In this document: piece after piece, positions 47,123-55,689 of the stretch
Layout of the letters: each line of letters starts with the position of its first letter
Numbering within the stretch: position 1 is the first letter of the stretch
NCBI RefSeq assembly: GCF_002005165.1
Contig: NZ_CP019699.1
Coordinates: 1,426,001 to 1,490,000, forward strand
Direction: 5' to 3'
Source: Novibacillus thermophilus
GTDB taxonomy: Bacteria > Bacillota > Bacilli > Thermoactinomycetales > Novibacillaceae
Length of the DNA stretch: 64,000 nucleotides
Program-made: the position numbers and the translations under genes
The notes under the pieces: model-generated
Databases searched by the model: none
The model's input: only the letters and a program-made list of their open reading frames with translations
What the model was told of the DNA's origin: nothing

Positions 47123-47467
47123 TTATTTTTCTTTTTTCTGTTCCTTTTTCAGCTTTCTAAAAATCTCCAATTGCATATCCAAATAATTTTTTTCTTCTTC
47201 TGTCAATCCATCAAGGTTATAAAAGGCAGTGTTAATTTCCGATTCCTGCTGGGAAGTTGTGACGGGGTCATTAGTTCGGCCTAAGAGCCAGTCAGAGGAT
47301 ACGTTAAATATATCAGCAAAAAGTTTTAATTCATGATCTTCAACAGGTCTTTTACCTGATTCTATTCGTGAAATCACGCTATTATTTATTCCGGTTTTTT
47401 CTGCTAGGTATAGTTGAGACCATCCTTTTTTTTGTCTTAGAAGTTTTATTTTTGATCCAACACTCAA
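47123..47467 (-). CDS. XRE-family repressor (CI-like)
   Basis: A 114-aa regulator with an N-terminal helix-turn-helix (KIKLLRQKKGWSQLYLAEKTGINNSVISRIESGKR, about 6-40) and a charged, lysine-rich tail that could dimerise or be the ImmA cleavage region. The start is TTG 47467 with a weak site. It is divergent from another small XRE gene, with three operator-like palindromes between. It probably represses the plus-strand genes of the element. Confidence 0.85.
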   Translation of the reverse strand: MSVGSKIKLLRQKKGWSQLYLAEKTGINNSVISRIESGKRPVEDHELKLFADIFNVSSDWLLGRTNDPVTTSQQESEINTAFYNLDGLTEEEKNYLDMQLEIFRKLKKEQKKEK

Positions 47468-47545
47468 CTAGTATCACCAACTTTCTAAAACAACAAATAT
47501 CAACATTAATCAGCTTATCATTTTTCTGTTTTGGAAAAAACTATT

Positions 47546-47627
47546 TTTGCTATTTTAACAAATAACACTTGACTTTGCTATTTAGGCAAAGTAATATGTT
47601 TATAAAGGATTTGCTAAATTAGCAAAT
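47546..47627. promoter_or_regulatory. Three operators and a promoter in the CI/Cro-like switch
   Basis: Three 18-bp related sites occur: 47546-47563 (TTTGCTATTTTAACAAAT), 47574-47591 (TTTGCTATTTAGGCAAAG) and 47610-47627 (TTTGCTAAATTAGCAAAT, an essentially perfect palindrome). A promoter with TTGACT at 47569-47574 and TAATAT at 47592-47597 (17 bp apart) reads to the right. The middle operator lies between its -35 and -10 boxes and the third touches the next gene's ribosome binding site. Confidence 0.8.
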
Positions 47628-47647
47628 AGGAGGGATAAATAGTCTTA

Positions 47648-47842
47648 ATGATTAACCTAGTTTTTGTAAAAAACAAACGCCAAAAATTAGGTATTACCTT
47701 GCAAGAAATGGCTTTTGAACTCGGCTTTAAGAACGCATCAACCTACAGGAAATATGAGAACGGAGATTATTCATTCAAAGCAAATCATTTACCTATCCTA
47801 GCAAAGAAGCTAAATTGTCAAATCAACGACTTTTTTAAATGA
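47648..47842 (+). CDS. Small XRE-family HTH protein (Cro-like)
   Basis: A 64-aa protein that is little more than a helix-turn-helix: KNKRQKLGITLQEMAFELGFKNASTYRKYENGDY, then LPILAKKLNCQINDFF. It is divergent from the CI-like repressor and driven by the promoter at 47569-47597. By position it resembles phage Cro. AGGAGGG lies 12 bp upstream of the ATG, a little far. Confidence 0.8.
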   Translation: MINLVFVKNKRQKLGITLQEMAFELGFKNASTYRKYENGDYSFKANHLPILAKKLNCQINDFFK

Positions 47843-47995
47843 TAACTTTGCTTAAATGACAAAAACAAGGTGTAATTTAATGATCAGTTATATTCTAACC
47901 AATCATTCAGAAATCATACACCAAAGGGATAAATGTTACAAAAATTAATTAATCTCAACTTTATCAGATTAGAAAGAAAGGAGAAATAGTTGTAA

Positions 47996-48139
47996 GTGAC
48001 AAGAAAGCAGTATAAGGCATCTAAAGGAATCACAGTTACAAGGACTTATACCCCAGACAAAGAGGCAATGAAAAGGGTAATCATGATTATTCTTCGTTCT
48101 AGCCCAAAACAAATAAATAGCGAAGCATCGGACAGTTAA
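47996..48139 (+). CDS. 47-aa small protein
   Basis: A short frame from GTG 47996 to TAA 48137-48139, downstream of AAGGAG (12 bp). It starts TRKQYKASKGITVTRTYTPD and has a helix KEAMKRVIMIILRSS. Similar short proteins with a YxPDxxxM...L pattern occur beside recombinases on Gram-positive elements, but I cannot name a family with certainty. It is the second gene after the Cro-like regulator. Confidence 0.5.
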   Translation: MTRKQYKASKGITVTRTYTPDKEAMKRVIMIILRSSPKQINSEASDS

Positions 48140-48295
48140 CATCAAAACAGGTGCAATCTGTCGGGTGTAACCTTCTAAAAAGAGCAGAGTGAAAGTGATC
48201 CAAGGGCCATATTGGGGAATACACTTAAATACCGTGCGCCTGAACAGCAGGACACGCTAAGACGGTTAAAGTTCCTTACGTAAATTGATGTATTC

Positions 48296-48314
48296 GGGAG
48301 AGGAGAAACATGAA
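48296..48314 (+). promoter_or_regulatory. Orphaned ribosome binding site and start codon left of the IS
   Basis: GGGAGAGGAGAAAC is followed by ATGAA at 48310-48314, which is the left copy of the target duplication. Before insertion this was the translation start of the gene now beginning at 50239. Confidence 0.75.
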
Positions 48315-48406
48315 CCCGAGTTCGACAGTTGCTAGGTAAACGAATGCCCCTCAAAGCTTTGTGTATCAAGGTTTTGAGGGGTAAAAAGGGCATAATTATT
48401 GTGTTA

Positions 48407-50095
48407 CTAGCTTTTCGGTTTGATTTCTAAAATTTCAGGAGGCAGATTCACGCCTACTTTATTGAAAATCTCTTTCTGTTTGGCGGTTGGTGTCGTCGTA
48501 CGATATAGATCTCCATCCTTCGTGGTGAAATGACCCACTTGAAGCCTTTGGACCTCACGACGCACGGAATCCCAACTCGAGCCGGTTTCATTTTCAATCA
48601 ACCTGACAAGCAAAAGTGCCAGCCAATTAATGATGATATGAGCTCGAATTCGTCTCTCTAGCCGATGGTACATCGGCCGTATGTTTAATGTGGACTTTAA
48701 CGTTCGAAAAGCGCTTTCGACTTGAAGTAACTGCTTATACCCTAACGCAATATCCTCAAGGGATAACGTATCGTCTGATGTCCGGATTAAGTATTTGCCA
48801 TCGTATTTCTCTTCATCCCGTATGGCTTGCTTATTCAGTTTCAAGGTACCATCTTTCAATTGGCGGATATATTTCCCGTACACTTTATGCACCCGTAAAG
48901 CACATGCCCGTTTGTGGTGGGCTTCATTCGGTAATTGTTTCAAATTTTCAAGCTGCTCCTCAACGGCACAGATGATTTCCTTTCTTTGACGGCGGTCACG
49001 TTCGGCTTCTTCCGGATTATAGGCGATCACATAGCGTTTTCTGGCTTCGCCATCTCCAACAATCGATTCTTTTACTAAGAGGTTTTCACGAATGGCATGG
49101 AACCGTCCACGTTTATTAAGTGCAGCTTCCACATCCTTTTTGCCTGCCCGCATCCGTTCGCCAATAATATAATGTCCGGCACCACGTTGTAGGATGCGTA
49201 GATTTTCTTCGGAGGAAAAACCACGATCCATCACATGGATTATGCGCCCAAGGCGCCAACCCATCAAATCTTTCTTCACTTCCTCAATCACATTCATATC
49301 CATCGTGTTTCCTGGCCAAGACCACACTTTAATGGGAATGCCTTCACGTGTAACCGCTAGTCCAATCACCGTTTGTACGAGGTCCGGACGTTTATCTTTC
49401 GAGTATCCTTGAAGCCGAAAATCGTCATCTTCCGGGGTTTCGTTGGGAGCGACTTCAAAGTAACTGGATGTCGTATCGAAATAGAGAAGATCAACTTCCA
49501 GATTGAACAGGTTGGAAACATTGTCAAATACACGATCTTCCAACAAGCTTTGGGCATCCAATAACTCGTCCATGGCACGGTAAAGCTGATGGCAATGAAC
49601 ACTTGGAAGCCCAGGGAGATAGACATCTTCGGATATCCATTCTTCCATTCCTAATTTACTGGAAGGGGCAAGCGCACGGTTTGCGACCATTGCAAAAATG
49701 GCACGTTCTAAATTGATTTCGTGCTTGCGCTCTTTAAAAATCTCTTCGAGAATCGTATCCATCCCTAATTTTTTCCAAAGTTGATCAAATAGCCAAATGC
49801 CACCCAGTTGCTTGACAGACCGGAATAAAAATTCAGCTGTATCTCTAATTTTTTGTTTCGACTTCAGTGCCTCTTCGGGTGAGAGGAATCTATTGATACT
49901 TTGGGCCAGTCGTTCGAGTACGTCCATATCGAGATCATCTTCACGACCGAATGAATAGATCACCTTCGCTTTCGCATATTTGGCCTTCGGATCCCACACG
50001 TTATGAGCGAGCTGAATGTACGAAACTCTTGATCCATCTTTGTTTTTGCGAGTCACCCTTCTAATATACATGCCTATATTATAATTCATAAACAT
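48407..50095 (-). CDS. IS1634 family transposase
   Basis: The 562-aa DDE transposase has the N-terminal YIRRVTRKNKDGSRVSYIQL, the first aspartate in LLYFDTTSSYFE (about 208-219), the second in HVMDRGFSSEENLRIL (about 290-305) and the glutamate in LLQVESAFRTLKSTLNIRPMYHR (about 472-494). The YREK-like IS4 signature is replaced by the IS1634 form. Length and motifs suggest it is active. An ATG further in (at 50089) is also possible. Confidence 0.93.
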   Translation of the reverse strand: MFMNYNIGMYIRRVTRKNKDGSRVSYIQLAHNVWDPKAKYAKAKVIYSFGREDDLDMDVLERLAQSINRFLSPEEALKSKQKIRDTAEFLFRSVKQLGGIWLFDQLWKKLGMDTILEEIFKERKHEINLERAIFAMVANRALAPSSKLGMEEWISEDVYLPGLPSVHCHQLYRAMDELLDAQSLLEDRVFDNVSNLFNLEVDLLYFDTTSSYFEVAPNETPEDDDFRLQGYSKDKRPDLVQTVIGLAVTREGIPIKVWSWPGNTMDMNVIEEVKKDLMGWRLGRIIHVMDRGFSSEENLRILQRGAGHYIIGERMRAGKKDVEAALNKRGRFHAIRENLLVKESIVGDGEARKRYVIAYNPEEAERDRRQRKEIICAVEEQLENLKQLPNEAHHKRACALRVHKVYGKYIRQLKDGTLKLNKQAIRDEEKYDGKYLIRTSDDTLSLEDIALGYKQLLQVESAFRTLKSTLNIRPMYHRLERRIRAHIIINWLALLLVRLIENETGSSWDSVRREVQRLQVGHFTTKDGDLYRTTTPTAKQKEIFNKVGVNLPPEILEIKPKS

Positions 50096-50173
50096 TATAA
50101 TGTAAACACAAATTTTATTAAACGTGTGCCTATGTAAAATTCAAAAAATTTTAAGCACAAATCCACGAAAAGA

Positions 50174-50202
50174 TTGATATCATAGGAAATACATTTTATT
50201 AA
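50174..50202 (+). promoter_or_regulatory. Outward promoter in the right end of the IS
   Basis: TTGATA at 50174-50179 and TATTAA at 50197-50202, 17 bp apart, read out of the IS into the gene at 50239. The match is good but untested. Confidence 0.45.
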
Positions 50203-50238
50203 AAAGTGAATTTGTGCCTATTTACTGTCGAACTCGGG

Positions 50239-50682
50239 ATGAACAATTTTCTCATATTGAAAAAATCCTATCCAACGAGCGTTAGAACATTGGAATCATG
50301 TTTCCGAACAGATGAAGATGATGAATACTCGCGTAAACAAGGAACGGATTACGGCAATGAAAGATACAGAGTGAGAAGTTATTTACAAAACGAAAGGATA
50401 AAAAAACAACTGGATATGGAACGTGTCAAGTTTGCTTATCTTTCGGCACGCAAGCAACTGGGAGTCCCGGTTATGGCAAAGCCGGGGACGAAAGCGTTCA
50501 GAGAGTACCTTTTGCATAAAGAAATTATATCGTCTTGCAAAAGTAACATTGCCTATGCTTTGGGACACATCAATTCGCATGTCCGTTATGGAAAAGGAGG
50601 GAATCACCGTGTTTTATCTGGCCGTGCAGGTTCTGACGAAAAAGGAATCCAGGATAGCGTGCATGATCGAAAAGGAAGGTGA
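50239..50682 (+). CDS. Hypothetical element protein with IS inserted at its start codon
   Basis: A 147-aa, basic, mainly helical protein with no family I recognise (YSRKQGTDYGNERYRVRSYL, KFAYLSARKQLGVPVMAKPG, FREYLLHKEIISSCKSNIAYALGHIN). The IS at 48315-50238 landed exactly at the initiation codon. The target duplication ATGAA regenerates the ATG, so the whole coding frame survives, but the original ribosome site and promoter are 1.9 kb away. The last 25 codons overlap the NusG-like gene, so the true end of function may be earlier. Confidence 0.55.
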   Translation: MNNFLILKKSYPTSVRTLESCFRTDEDDEYSRKQGTDYGNERYRVRSYLQNERIKKQLDMERVKFAYLSARKQLGVPVMAKPGTKAFREYLLHKEIISSCKSNIAYALGHINSHVRYGKGGNHRVLSGRAGSDEKGIQDSVHDRKGR

Positions 50683-51238
50683 ACGTCACGGTGTCAAATT
50701 GGACGTTTTCGTACCGGGAAAAGATGTCAGCAAGTATGACGAGAAAAAAGTGGATGGTATACATGTTGCAGAGATTCCTGGTTATGTCTTTGTTGGTTTT
50801 GAGTGCTGGGAAGACCGGCTGTACCGTATAATCAAAGACACTTATGGGGTTATACGCGTATTGATGGGGCAATTAATCCCGCACCATGTATGGCGAAAAG
50901 GGGACAAAAGACCCAAATATACATATTATGGCACCGGCATCATGTCTAAAGACAAACTGGTTCCCTGGATGTCCCGTTCAGAAGATGAGGTGGCAGTGGA
51001 AATTACTGAGGATAAAGAGGAACTGGCAGAAAGGCTGAAGCATCAAATCGCTAAATGCAGAGAATTTGTTGAGCAAAAGAGGACAAGAACAAAACGGTGG
51101 TTAGCCGTGTCGGTCCATTTGGTCAAAGATCTTTTCGATAACGCGACCCTTGAATTTTTGATGAACGAAAGGGGGACAGGTTTCAGAAGGATTTGGAACA
51201 GATTATCCATGTACTTAAATGAGAAAATGGTCTGTTGA
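50609..51238 (+). CDS. NusG/LoaP-like antitermination factor
   Basis: The 209-aa protein begins like a NusG N-terminal domain: FYLAVQVLTKKESRIACMIEK, then a long insert and EIPGYVFVGFECWEDRLYRIIKDTYGVIRVLMG, the typical NGN beta-alpha-beta pattern. The C-terminal part is charged and lacks an obvious KOW motif, but specialised NusG paralogs (LoaP, RfaH) vary there. GTG 50609 has AAAGGAGGG seven bases before. Such paralogs let polymerase read long operons, which fits the long rightward operon following it (helicase, replication genes, pilus). Confidence 0.65.
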   Translation: MFYLAVQVLTKKESRIACMIEKEGERHGVKLDVFVPGKDVSKYDEKKVDGIHVAEIPGYVFVGFECWEDRLYRIIKDTYGVIRVLMGQLIPHHVWRKGDKRPKYTYYGTGIMSKDKLVPWMSRSEDEVAVEITEDKEELAERLKHQIAKCREFVEQKRTRTKRWLAVSVHLVKDLFDNATLEFLMNERGTGFRRIWNRLSMYLNEKMVC

Positions 51239-51448
51239 GTAGGTTAAAGTATTGGCCGTATTTGGACCTGTCAGTTGTGAGACGGATTTCATTGCGAGGG
51301 TTGCGTTAAAGCAGGCGGATAATTGTGACGGTGTGGTAAACAAAACTGAATCGATTACTGCTACTGCCTGAATCTGTTCCGGATTGTGGGATAGCGAAGC
51401 TATGCTCAATTTATAACCATTATTTTCCAACAGAAGGAGGTGACTTTT

Positions 51449-53662
51449 GTGTCAAAGTGTTTACAGGGCGAACTTGGCCGTATTATCTACCGCAACGATG
51501 ATTTTCTCATTGCGCTCCTAATAACCGATGATGGCCAACATATCGTAAAGGGATCAGTACTTGGCGTAGAAAAGGGCGAAAAAATCATGGTACATGGCGA
51601 ATGGTCGGTACATCCAAGGTATGGTCGACAGTTTGAAATAGAGCGGTGGGAGCGTCCCCTTCCAGCCACAAAAGAACAGGCGATTGCCTTCCTCTCAAGC
51701 GGATTGATTAAAGGTTGCGGCCCTAAACGGGCCAAAGTGATCGTTAACCATTTGGGAGCGTCTGCTGTTGAAGTGATGATGGAACAGGGTGAATCCGCCA
51801 TCCGGCACATCAAGGGCATAGGGGAAAAGAATGCCCGTACCATTATTAAAAGCGTAAAATCCAATTTTGAAGTACAGAAAATCATTGGTAAACTCAGCCA
51901 GTACGGAATCAGCACAAACATGGCTATGAAAATTTACAAAGAGTTTGGTTCAAACACCGTCAGTGTGGTCAAGGAAAACCCGTACCTGCTTACAAAGCTG
52001 GACTTGGTTGGTTTTCTGAAGGCAGATGAGATCGCAAGAAAAGTGGGCGTATCTCCCTTATCCGGCTATCGGGTAGAGGCGTGTGCCGACTATGTGCTGA
52101 AAGAGAAATGTTTGTCACTGGGACATTGTTATCTGCCGGAAAACGAACTGATAGAACAGACACTTAAAGTTTTAAACCATAACCAGTCGGAAAACGAGCA
52201 AGTCACATGGGAGGATGTGAGTCGATCCATTTACCAGTTGGAACTCAAAGGGCGGTTGATCTTTGAGGAAGGTTCTGTTTATCCCAAGTACTTACACACA
52301 TATGAGACACTCACGGCCTGCAAACTGTCAAAACTGACAGATTGCCGGGATGGGGACGGAGCGATGCCTGAACAACTGGACGCATGGATCAAGGATTATC
52401 AACGCAGAAACGGCATTGTTCTGGCGGAACGGCAACGGGACGCCATTCGACGGTTATTGGCGTACAATGTCCTTATCCTGACAGGCGGACCTGGTACTGG
52501 GAAGACAACAGTCACGAAGGCCTTGATCGACATTTATCGACAAAAGAACAGGGATGCTTATATTGGCTTATGTGCCCCAACGGGAAGGGCAGCACGGAGA
52601 CTGGCTGAAATTACAGAAATGGGGGCATCCACCATCCATTCCATGATCGGTTTCCGGCAAGGGGAGGAACTCGAATACGACCGGCACAATCCGTTACCCT
52701 ATGACTTCATCATCGTGGATGAAGTGTCCATGATGGACATTCAGTTGGCCCATTTTCTTTTGGACGCTGTTAAACCGGGAACCAAAGTCCTGTTTGTGGG
52801 AGACGTGGATCAGTTGCCATCTGTCAATCCGGGTAATTTCCTGAAAGATATGATTGAAGCCGGTATACCAACGGTCAGGCTCACGGAAATCTTCCGGCAG
52901 GCACAGGAGAGTCAGATAGTCGTCAATGCCCACCGGGTCAATCAGGGTCTTCCTGTTGTCATCGACGAGGCGAAAAAGGATTTTTACTTTATCCACCAGG
53001 AAAAGCCGGAATATATCGCTCAATTGATCAAAAAAAGCGTTCTCCGTTTCGTGCAGTTAGGTTACCGTATTGAGGACATTCTCGTTTTAAGCCCCATGAA
53101 AAAAGGGGTGATCGGGACAAAAGAATTGAACCGCATTTTGCAGGAGGCCGTCAATCCCGCCCATCCTTCCAAAGACGAATGGAAAGTGGGAAAGACCATT
53201 TTCCGTCAGGGAGACAAGGTGATCCACACCAAAAACAACCGGAAGAAGGGCCTGAATAACGGTGAGATGGGCGTTGTGAAACGTGTAGGTGTTTATTATG
53301 ACGAGGACGGACAAGCCCATGAAGCATTGTATTGCACTTTTATGGGGCAGGAAGTGTTCTACCTCAAAGATGAATTGAAGGAACTACAATTGGCCTATTG
53401 TATCACTATTCACAAGTCTCAAGGTGGTCAGGCCCCTATCGTAATCATGCCGGTTTCCACAAGCCACTACATTATGCTGGCAAGAAATTTGATCTATACA
53501 GGCATGACAAGGGCTGAACAGAAAGTGGTCATGATTGGGACCAAAAAGGCCCTTAATATAGCCATTCGTAACAACAAGATCGCCGAACGGAACACTAAAC
53601 TAACAGAACGGTTGATCAATGGATTGGCAGAGGTTGTGCCTGAAAAAGAGGTGGTTCCATGA
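51449..53662 (+). CDS. RecD2-like ATP-dependent DNA helicase
   Basis: A 737-aa superfamily 1B helicase. The N-terminal part has helix-hairpin-helix repeats (LSSGLIKGCGPKRAKVIVNHLG and IRHIKGIGEKNARTIIK) as in RecD2. Helicase motif I is LILTGGPGTGKTTVTKALID (about 345-365), motif II FIIVDEVSMMD, motif III FVGDVDQLPSVNPGNFL and motif VI near LIYTGMTRAEQKVVMIG. GTG 51449 follows AAGGAGGTGA. On a mobile element it probably supports replication or recombination of the element. Its stop overlaps the next start (ATGA). Confidence 0.88.
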   Translation: MSKCLQGELGRIIYRNDDFLIALLITDDGQHIVKGSVLGVEKGEKIMVHGEWSVHPRYGRQFEIERWERPLPATKEQAIAFLSSGLIKGCGPKRAKVIVNHLGASAVEVMMEQGESAIRHIKGIGEKNARTIIKSVKSNFEVQKIIGKLSQYGISTNMAMKIYKEFGSNTVSVVKENPYLLTKLDLVGFLKADEIARKVGVSPLSGYRVEACADYVLKEKCLSLGHCYLPENELIEQTLKVLNHNQSENEQVTWEDVSRSIYQLELKGRLIFEEGSVYPKYLHTYETLTACKLSKLTDCRDGDGAMPEQLDAWIKDYQRRNGIVLAERQRDAIRRLLAYNVLILTGGPGTGKTTVTKALIDIYRQKNRDAYIGLCAPTGRAARRLAEITEMGASTIHSMIGFRQGEELEYDRHNPLPYDFIIVDEVSMMDIQLAHFLLDAVKPGTKVLFVGDVDQLPSVNPGNFLKDMIEAGIPTVRLTEIFRQAQESQIVVNAHRVNQGLPVVIDEAKKDFYFIHQEKPEYIAQLIKKSVLRFVQLGYRIEDILVLSPMKKGVIGTKELNRILQEAVNPAHPSKDEWKVGKTIFRQGDKVIHTKNNRKKGLNNGEMGVVKRVGVYYDEDGQAHEALYCTFMGQEVFYLKDELKELQLAYCITIHKSQGGQAPIVIMPVSTSHYIMLARNLIYTGMTRAEQKVVMIGTKKALNIAIRNNKIAERNTKLTERLINGLAEVVPEKEVVP

Positions 53663-54501
53663 GTGTTGTGCACGACATCCGGCAGGAATCCGGCGGGTTT
53701 TGCGAATACATTGATCCGGACACGGGCCTTCGTTGCAATCAGCCGGCCCCCGGTGAACCACACCACATTCGCACCAGAGGGGCTGGCGGTAAGGATGTTC
53801 GGGAGAATCTGATTCACCTGTGTGGGGTTCACCATGCACAGATACACGGCGGAAACATTGACCGCCACCATCTTATTGTGGCGGTGGCTCGGAGGGAAAA
53901 CAAGACCGTTGATGAGATGTACGACACGCTGAAACTGATACAACCGGAAAATATCCGGCCTATTAACGAACCGGCCAGCGATCCTTCTCTGGAAGAATTG
54001 CTGACTGCTTACGTTCAAGTGGAGGAAAGCGAGCAGGAGGCCCGTTGGATCAAGGGCCAACTGTTGGATGAAATGTTCAAACGGGGAGTCAAACAGACGT
54101 GGCTCTCGTCCCAATTGGGGATCAGCCCGGCGCAGATCAGGGAACTGGTCAAGGTGTACAGGGCTTTTCCTAAGCCGGAGATGAGGATACCGTCCCTAAG
54201 CTGGTATCATCATCGGGTGGCCGCCAATTCGCCCGATCCTTCAAAATACATTCAGAAAGCCAATGACGAGGGGCTTTCGACAAGAGAACTGAGGAAAAAG
54301 ATATTGGAAGACGAAGGCAAGGGACGTATTGTCCGAACCGAAACGGAACAGCAGTTAGAGCATGCCAAACGAATCTATCAGCAGGTGGAAGAAATCATCC
54401 GAATAGGCGGGGAGCCTGCCGACTGGCTTAAAGGTCAGATGGCGGCTCTTTTTGATTGGCCAAAGGAGGTGCAACATGACGACATCGCAACGTACAGCTA
54501 A
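53659..54501 (+). CDS. HNH-type domain fused to ParB-like HTH protein
   Basis: The 280-aa protein has an N-terminal HNH-nuclease-like zinc domain (GFCEYIDPDTGLRCNQPAPGEPHHI, LIHLCGVHHAQIH). The middle and C-terminus have a ParB/KorB-type helix-turn-helix (KQTWLSSQLGISPAQIRELVKVYRAF, about 150-175) and further helices. Such a fusion is unusual: the HNH part could be catalytic or only DNA-binding. It is coupled to the RecD2-like gene before it. I infer a role in DNA handling of the element; a phage-type HNH endonuclease is the alternative. Confidence 0.65.
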   Translation: MSVVHDIRQESGGFCEYIDPDTGLRCNQPAPGEPHHIRTRGAGGKDVRENLIHLCGVHHAQIHGGNIDRHHLIVAVARRENKTVDEMYDTLKLIQPENIRPINEPASDPSLEELLTAYVQVEESEQEARWIKGQLLDEMFKRGVKQTWLSSQLGISPAQIRELVKVYRAFPKPEMRIPSLSWYHHRVAANSPDPSKYIQKANDEGLSTRELRKKILEDEGKGRIVRTETEQQLEHAKRIYQQVEEIIRIGGEPADWLKGQMAALFDWPKEVQHDDIATYS

Positions 54502-54625
54502 CAGATGTTTTTTGTATTTCAGGTTTGGCAAAGGAGAAAGGGGTTGCCACAACTGCCTGTGGGTTCGATCCTGCAAGAAGCACGGATGCCACATTCTGCC
54601 CAAAAAAAGAGGTGAAGTGCCGTGA
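54476..54625 (+). CDS. 49-aa cysteine-rich zinc-finger-like protein
   Basis: A short frame with an excellent AAAGGAGGTG site at 54462-54471. The product has CHNCLWVRSCKKHGCH (about 27-42), a compact Cys/His cluster able to bind zinc, in a basic protein. The stop TGA overlaps the GTG start of the next gene, so the three genes are translationally coupled. The function is unknown. Confidence 0.65.
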   Translation: MTTSQRTANRCFLYFRFGKGERGCHNCLWVRSCKKHGCHILPKKRGEVP

Positions 54626-55278
54626 AAGAGGCATGGGATCAAGCTGAACGTAACGCAAGGGAAAGAGACTTATTGAACAGTCATATTAACCTTGATGTTG
54701 TCAATCAAGAAGAGCAGAAGGCGAATGAGAAAGGGTTTGTGATAGTCAAAAAGAAGGAAACAAACAGTGCCGGGTTTGTGCAGACGCTGAAAGGCAACAT
54801 CCGGGTTTTAATCGAGAAGGATTACCTGTCATTTAACGAGCTTGGCTTTTTGATTGGGATGACCGATCTGTACGAGATGCATTCAAACGCCATCGTACAC
54901 CCGGAAACCAAACGGTTTATGTCCGTGAGTGAGATCGCAGAGTGCTTGAACTGTACAAGAGAACATGTAAGCAAGATAATTAACAAACTCATAGAGAAGG
55001 GGATCGTCTATGAGTTTGCCAATACTGATGAGATACGAGAATTCGGGCGTCCAGTAACCGAACGTCCTCTTTTTGTTAATCCGGAGATCGTGTTTTGCGG
55101 AGAGCGAAACAGAATCAACCCCACGTTGGCCCGACTCGCTATGCGGTATGACAAGCTGGAAAAGAAAGGGGTGTTACTGGAATGGAAAGTGTGGCTCCAT
55201 AGTGGAAAGGAGTACGGGAAGCTCGTCAAGCGCAAAACATTCCTGAAATATAAGAAAGAGCAAAAATCGAAAAAATAA
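54622..55278 (+). CDS. Winged-helix DNA-binding protein, possible replication initiator or regulator
   Basis: A 218-aa basic protein. A winged helix is clear at about 100-130 (MSVSEIAECLNCTREHVSKIINKLIEKGIV). Before it lies a segment with FLIGMTDLYEMHSNAIVHPETK, and the C-terminus is very lysine-rich. This layout recalls RepA-like initiators and MarR/replication-type regulators on elements. Two 20-bp palindromes lie just downstream (55345-55386) and are candidate binding sites. GTG 54622 overlaps the preceding stop. Confidence 0.6.
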   Translation: MKEAWDQAERNARERDLLNSHINLDVVNQEEQKANEKGFVIVKKKETNSAGFVQTLKGNIRVLIEKDYLSFNELGFLIGMTDLYEMHSNAIVHPETKRFMSVSEIAECLNCTREHVSKIINKLIEKGIVYEFANTDEIREFGRPVTERPLFVNPEIVFCGERNRINPTLARLAMRYDKLEKKGVLLEWKVWLHSGKEYGKLVKRKTFLKYKKEQKSKK

Positions 55279-55344
55279 CCCTATAAATCGACATGTATAA
55301 TTTGAGGAAACCCTTGCCGTACAAGGGATTGGAGTAAAAAAGAA

Positions 55345-55386
55345 GTGTGAATTATCGTTCACACATGTGTGAACAATCGTTCACAC
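55345..55386. repeat. Two 20-bp palindromes 22 bp apart
   Basis: GTGTGAATTATCGTTCACAC (55345-55364) and GTGTGAACAATCGTTCACAC (55367-55386) are near-identical inverted-repeat sites sharing the arms GTGTGAA/TTCACAC. A 22-bp register is two helical turns. They look like iterons or operators for a dimeric protein. Confidence 0.85.
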
Positions 55387-55689
55387 CTCATATTGGCCAA
55401 AAACCTTGTCAAATCAATGTTTATGACGTTTTGGCTGGTCGCCCCTATTCTCACTCTCTAAGTATACAATCGACTTCCGGAAAATGGGAAATACGATCAA
55501 AGGCGTGTTTTTTTGATGGCAACCATCCCGTGGCTCCATGTCCACGTACAAAGGTTTCGCTATACCGTGGCGTATCCGGTGGGAAACAAAGACGCGTAAA
55601 CGGCCTGAATGGCAAGGAAATGGTAAAAAGCCTGATACCTCACACCACTTCTTTTGCAGGTGCTTCTGTTGCGAAAAAAATATTCTTTC

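Larger units (their letters stand above)
48315..50238 (-). mobile_element. IS1634-type insertion sequence (IS4 superfamily)
   Basis: A 1,924-bp element with 15-bp perfect terminal inverted repeats CCCGAGTTCGACAGT (48315-48329 and complement 50224-50238), a 5-bp target duplication ATGAA (48310-48314 and 50239-50243) and one transposase gene on the minus strand. Both ends and the duplication are intact, so the insertion is recent. Confidence 0.93.

Noticed and set aside
48140-48309. Group II intron or other ribozyme piece upstream of the IS
   Set aside because: Some phrases looked intron-like, but no domain V hairpin or reverse transcriptase is present; better explained as the leader of the interrupted gene.
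51239-51448. 39-aa frame from TTG near 51254
   Set aside because: No ribosome site and no recognisable pattern; kept as intergenic DNA.
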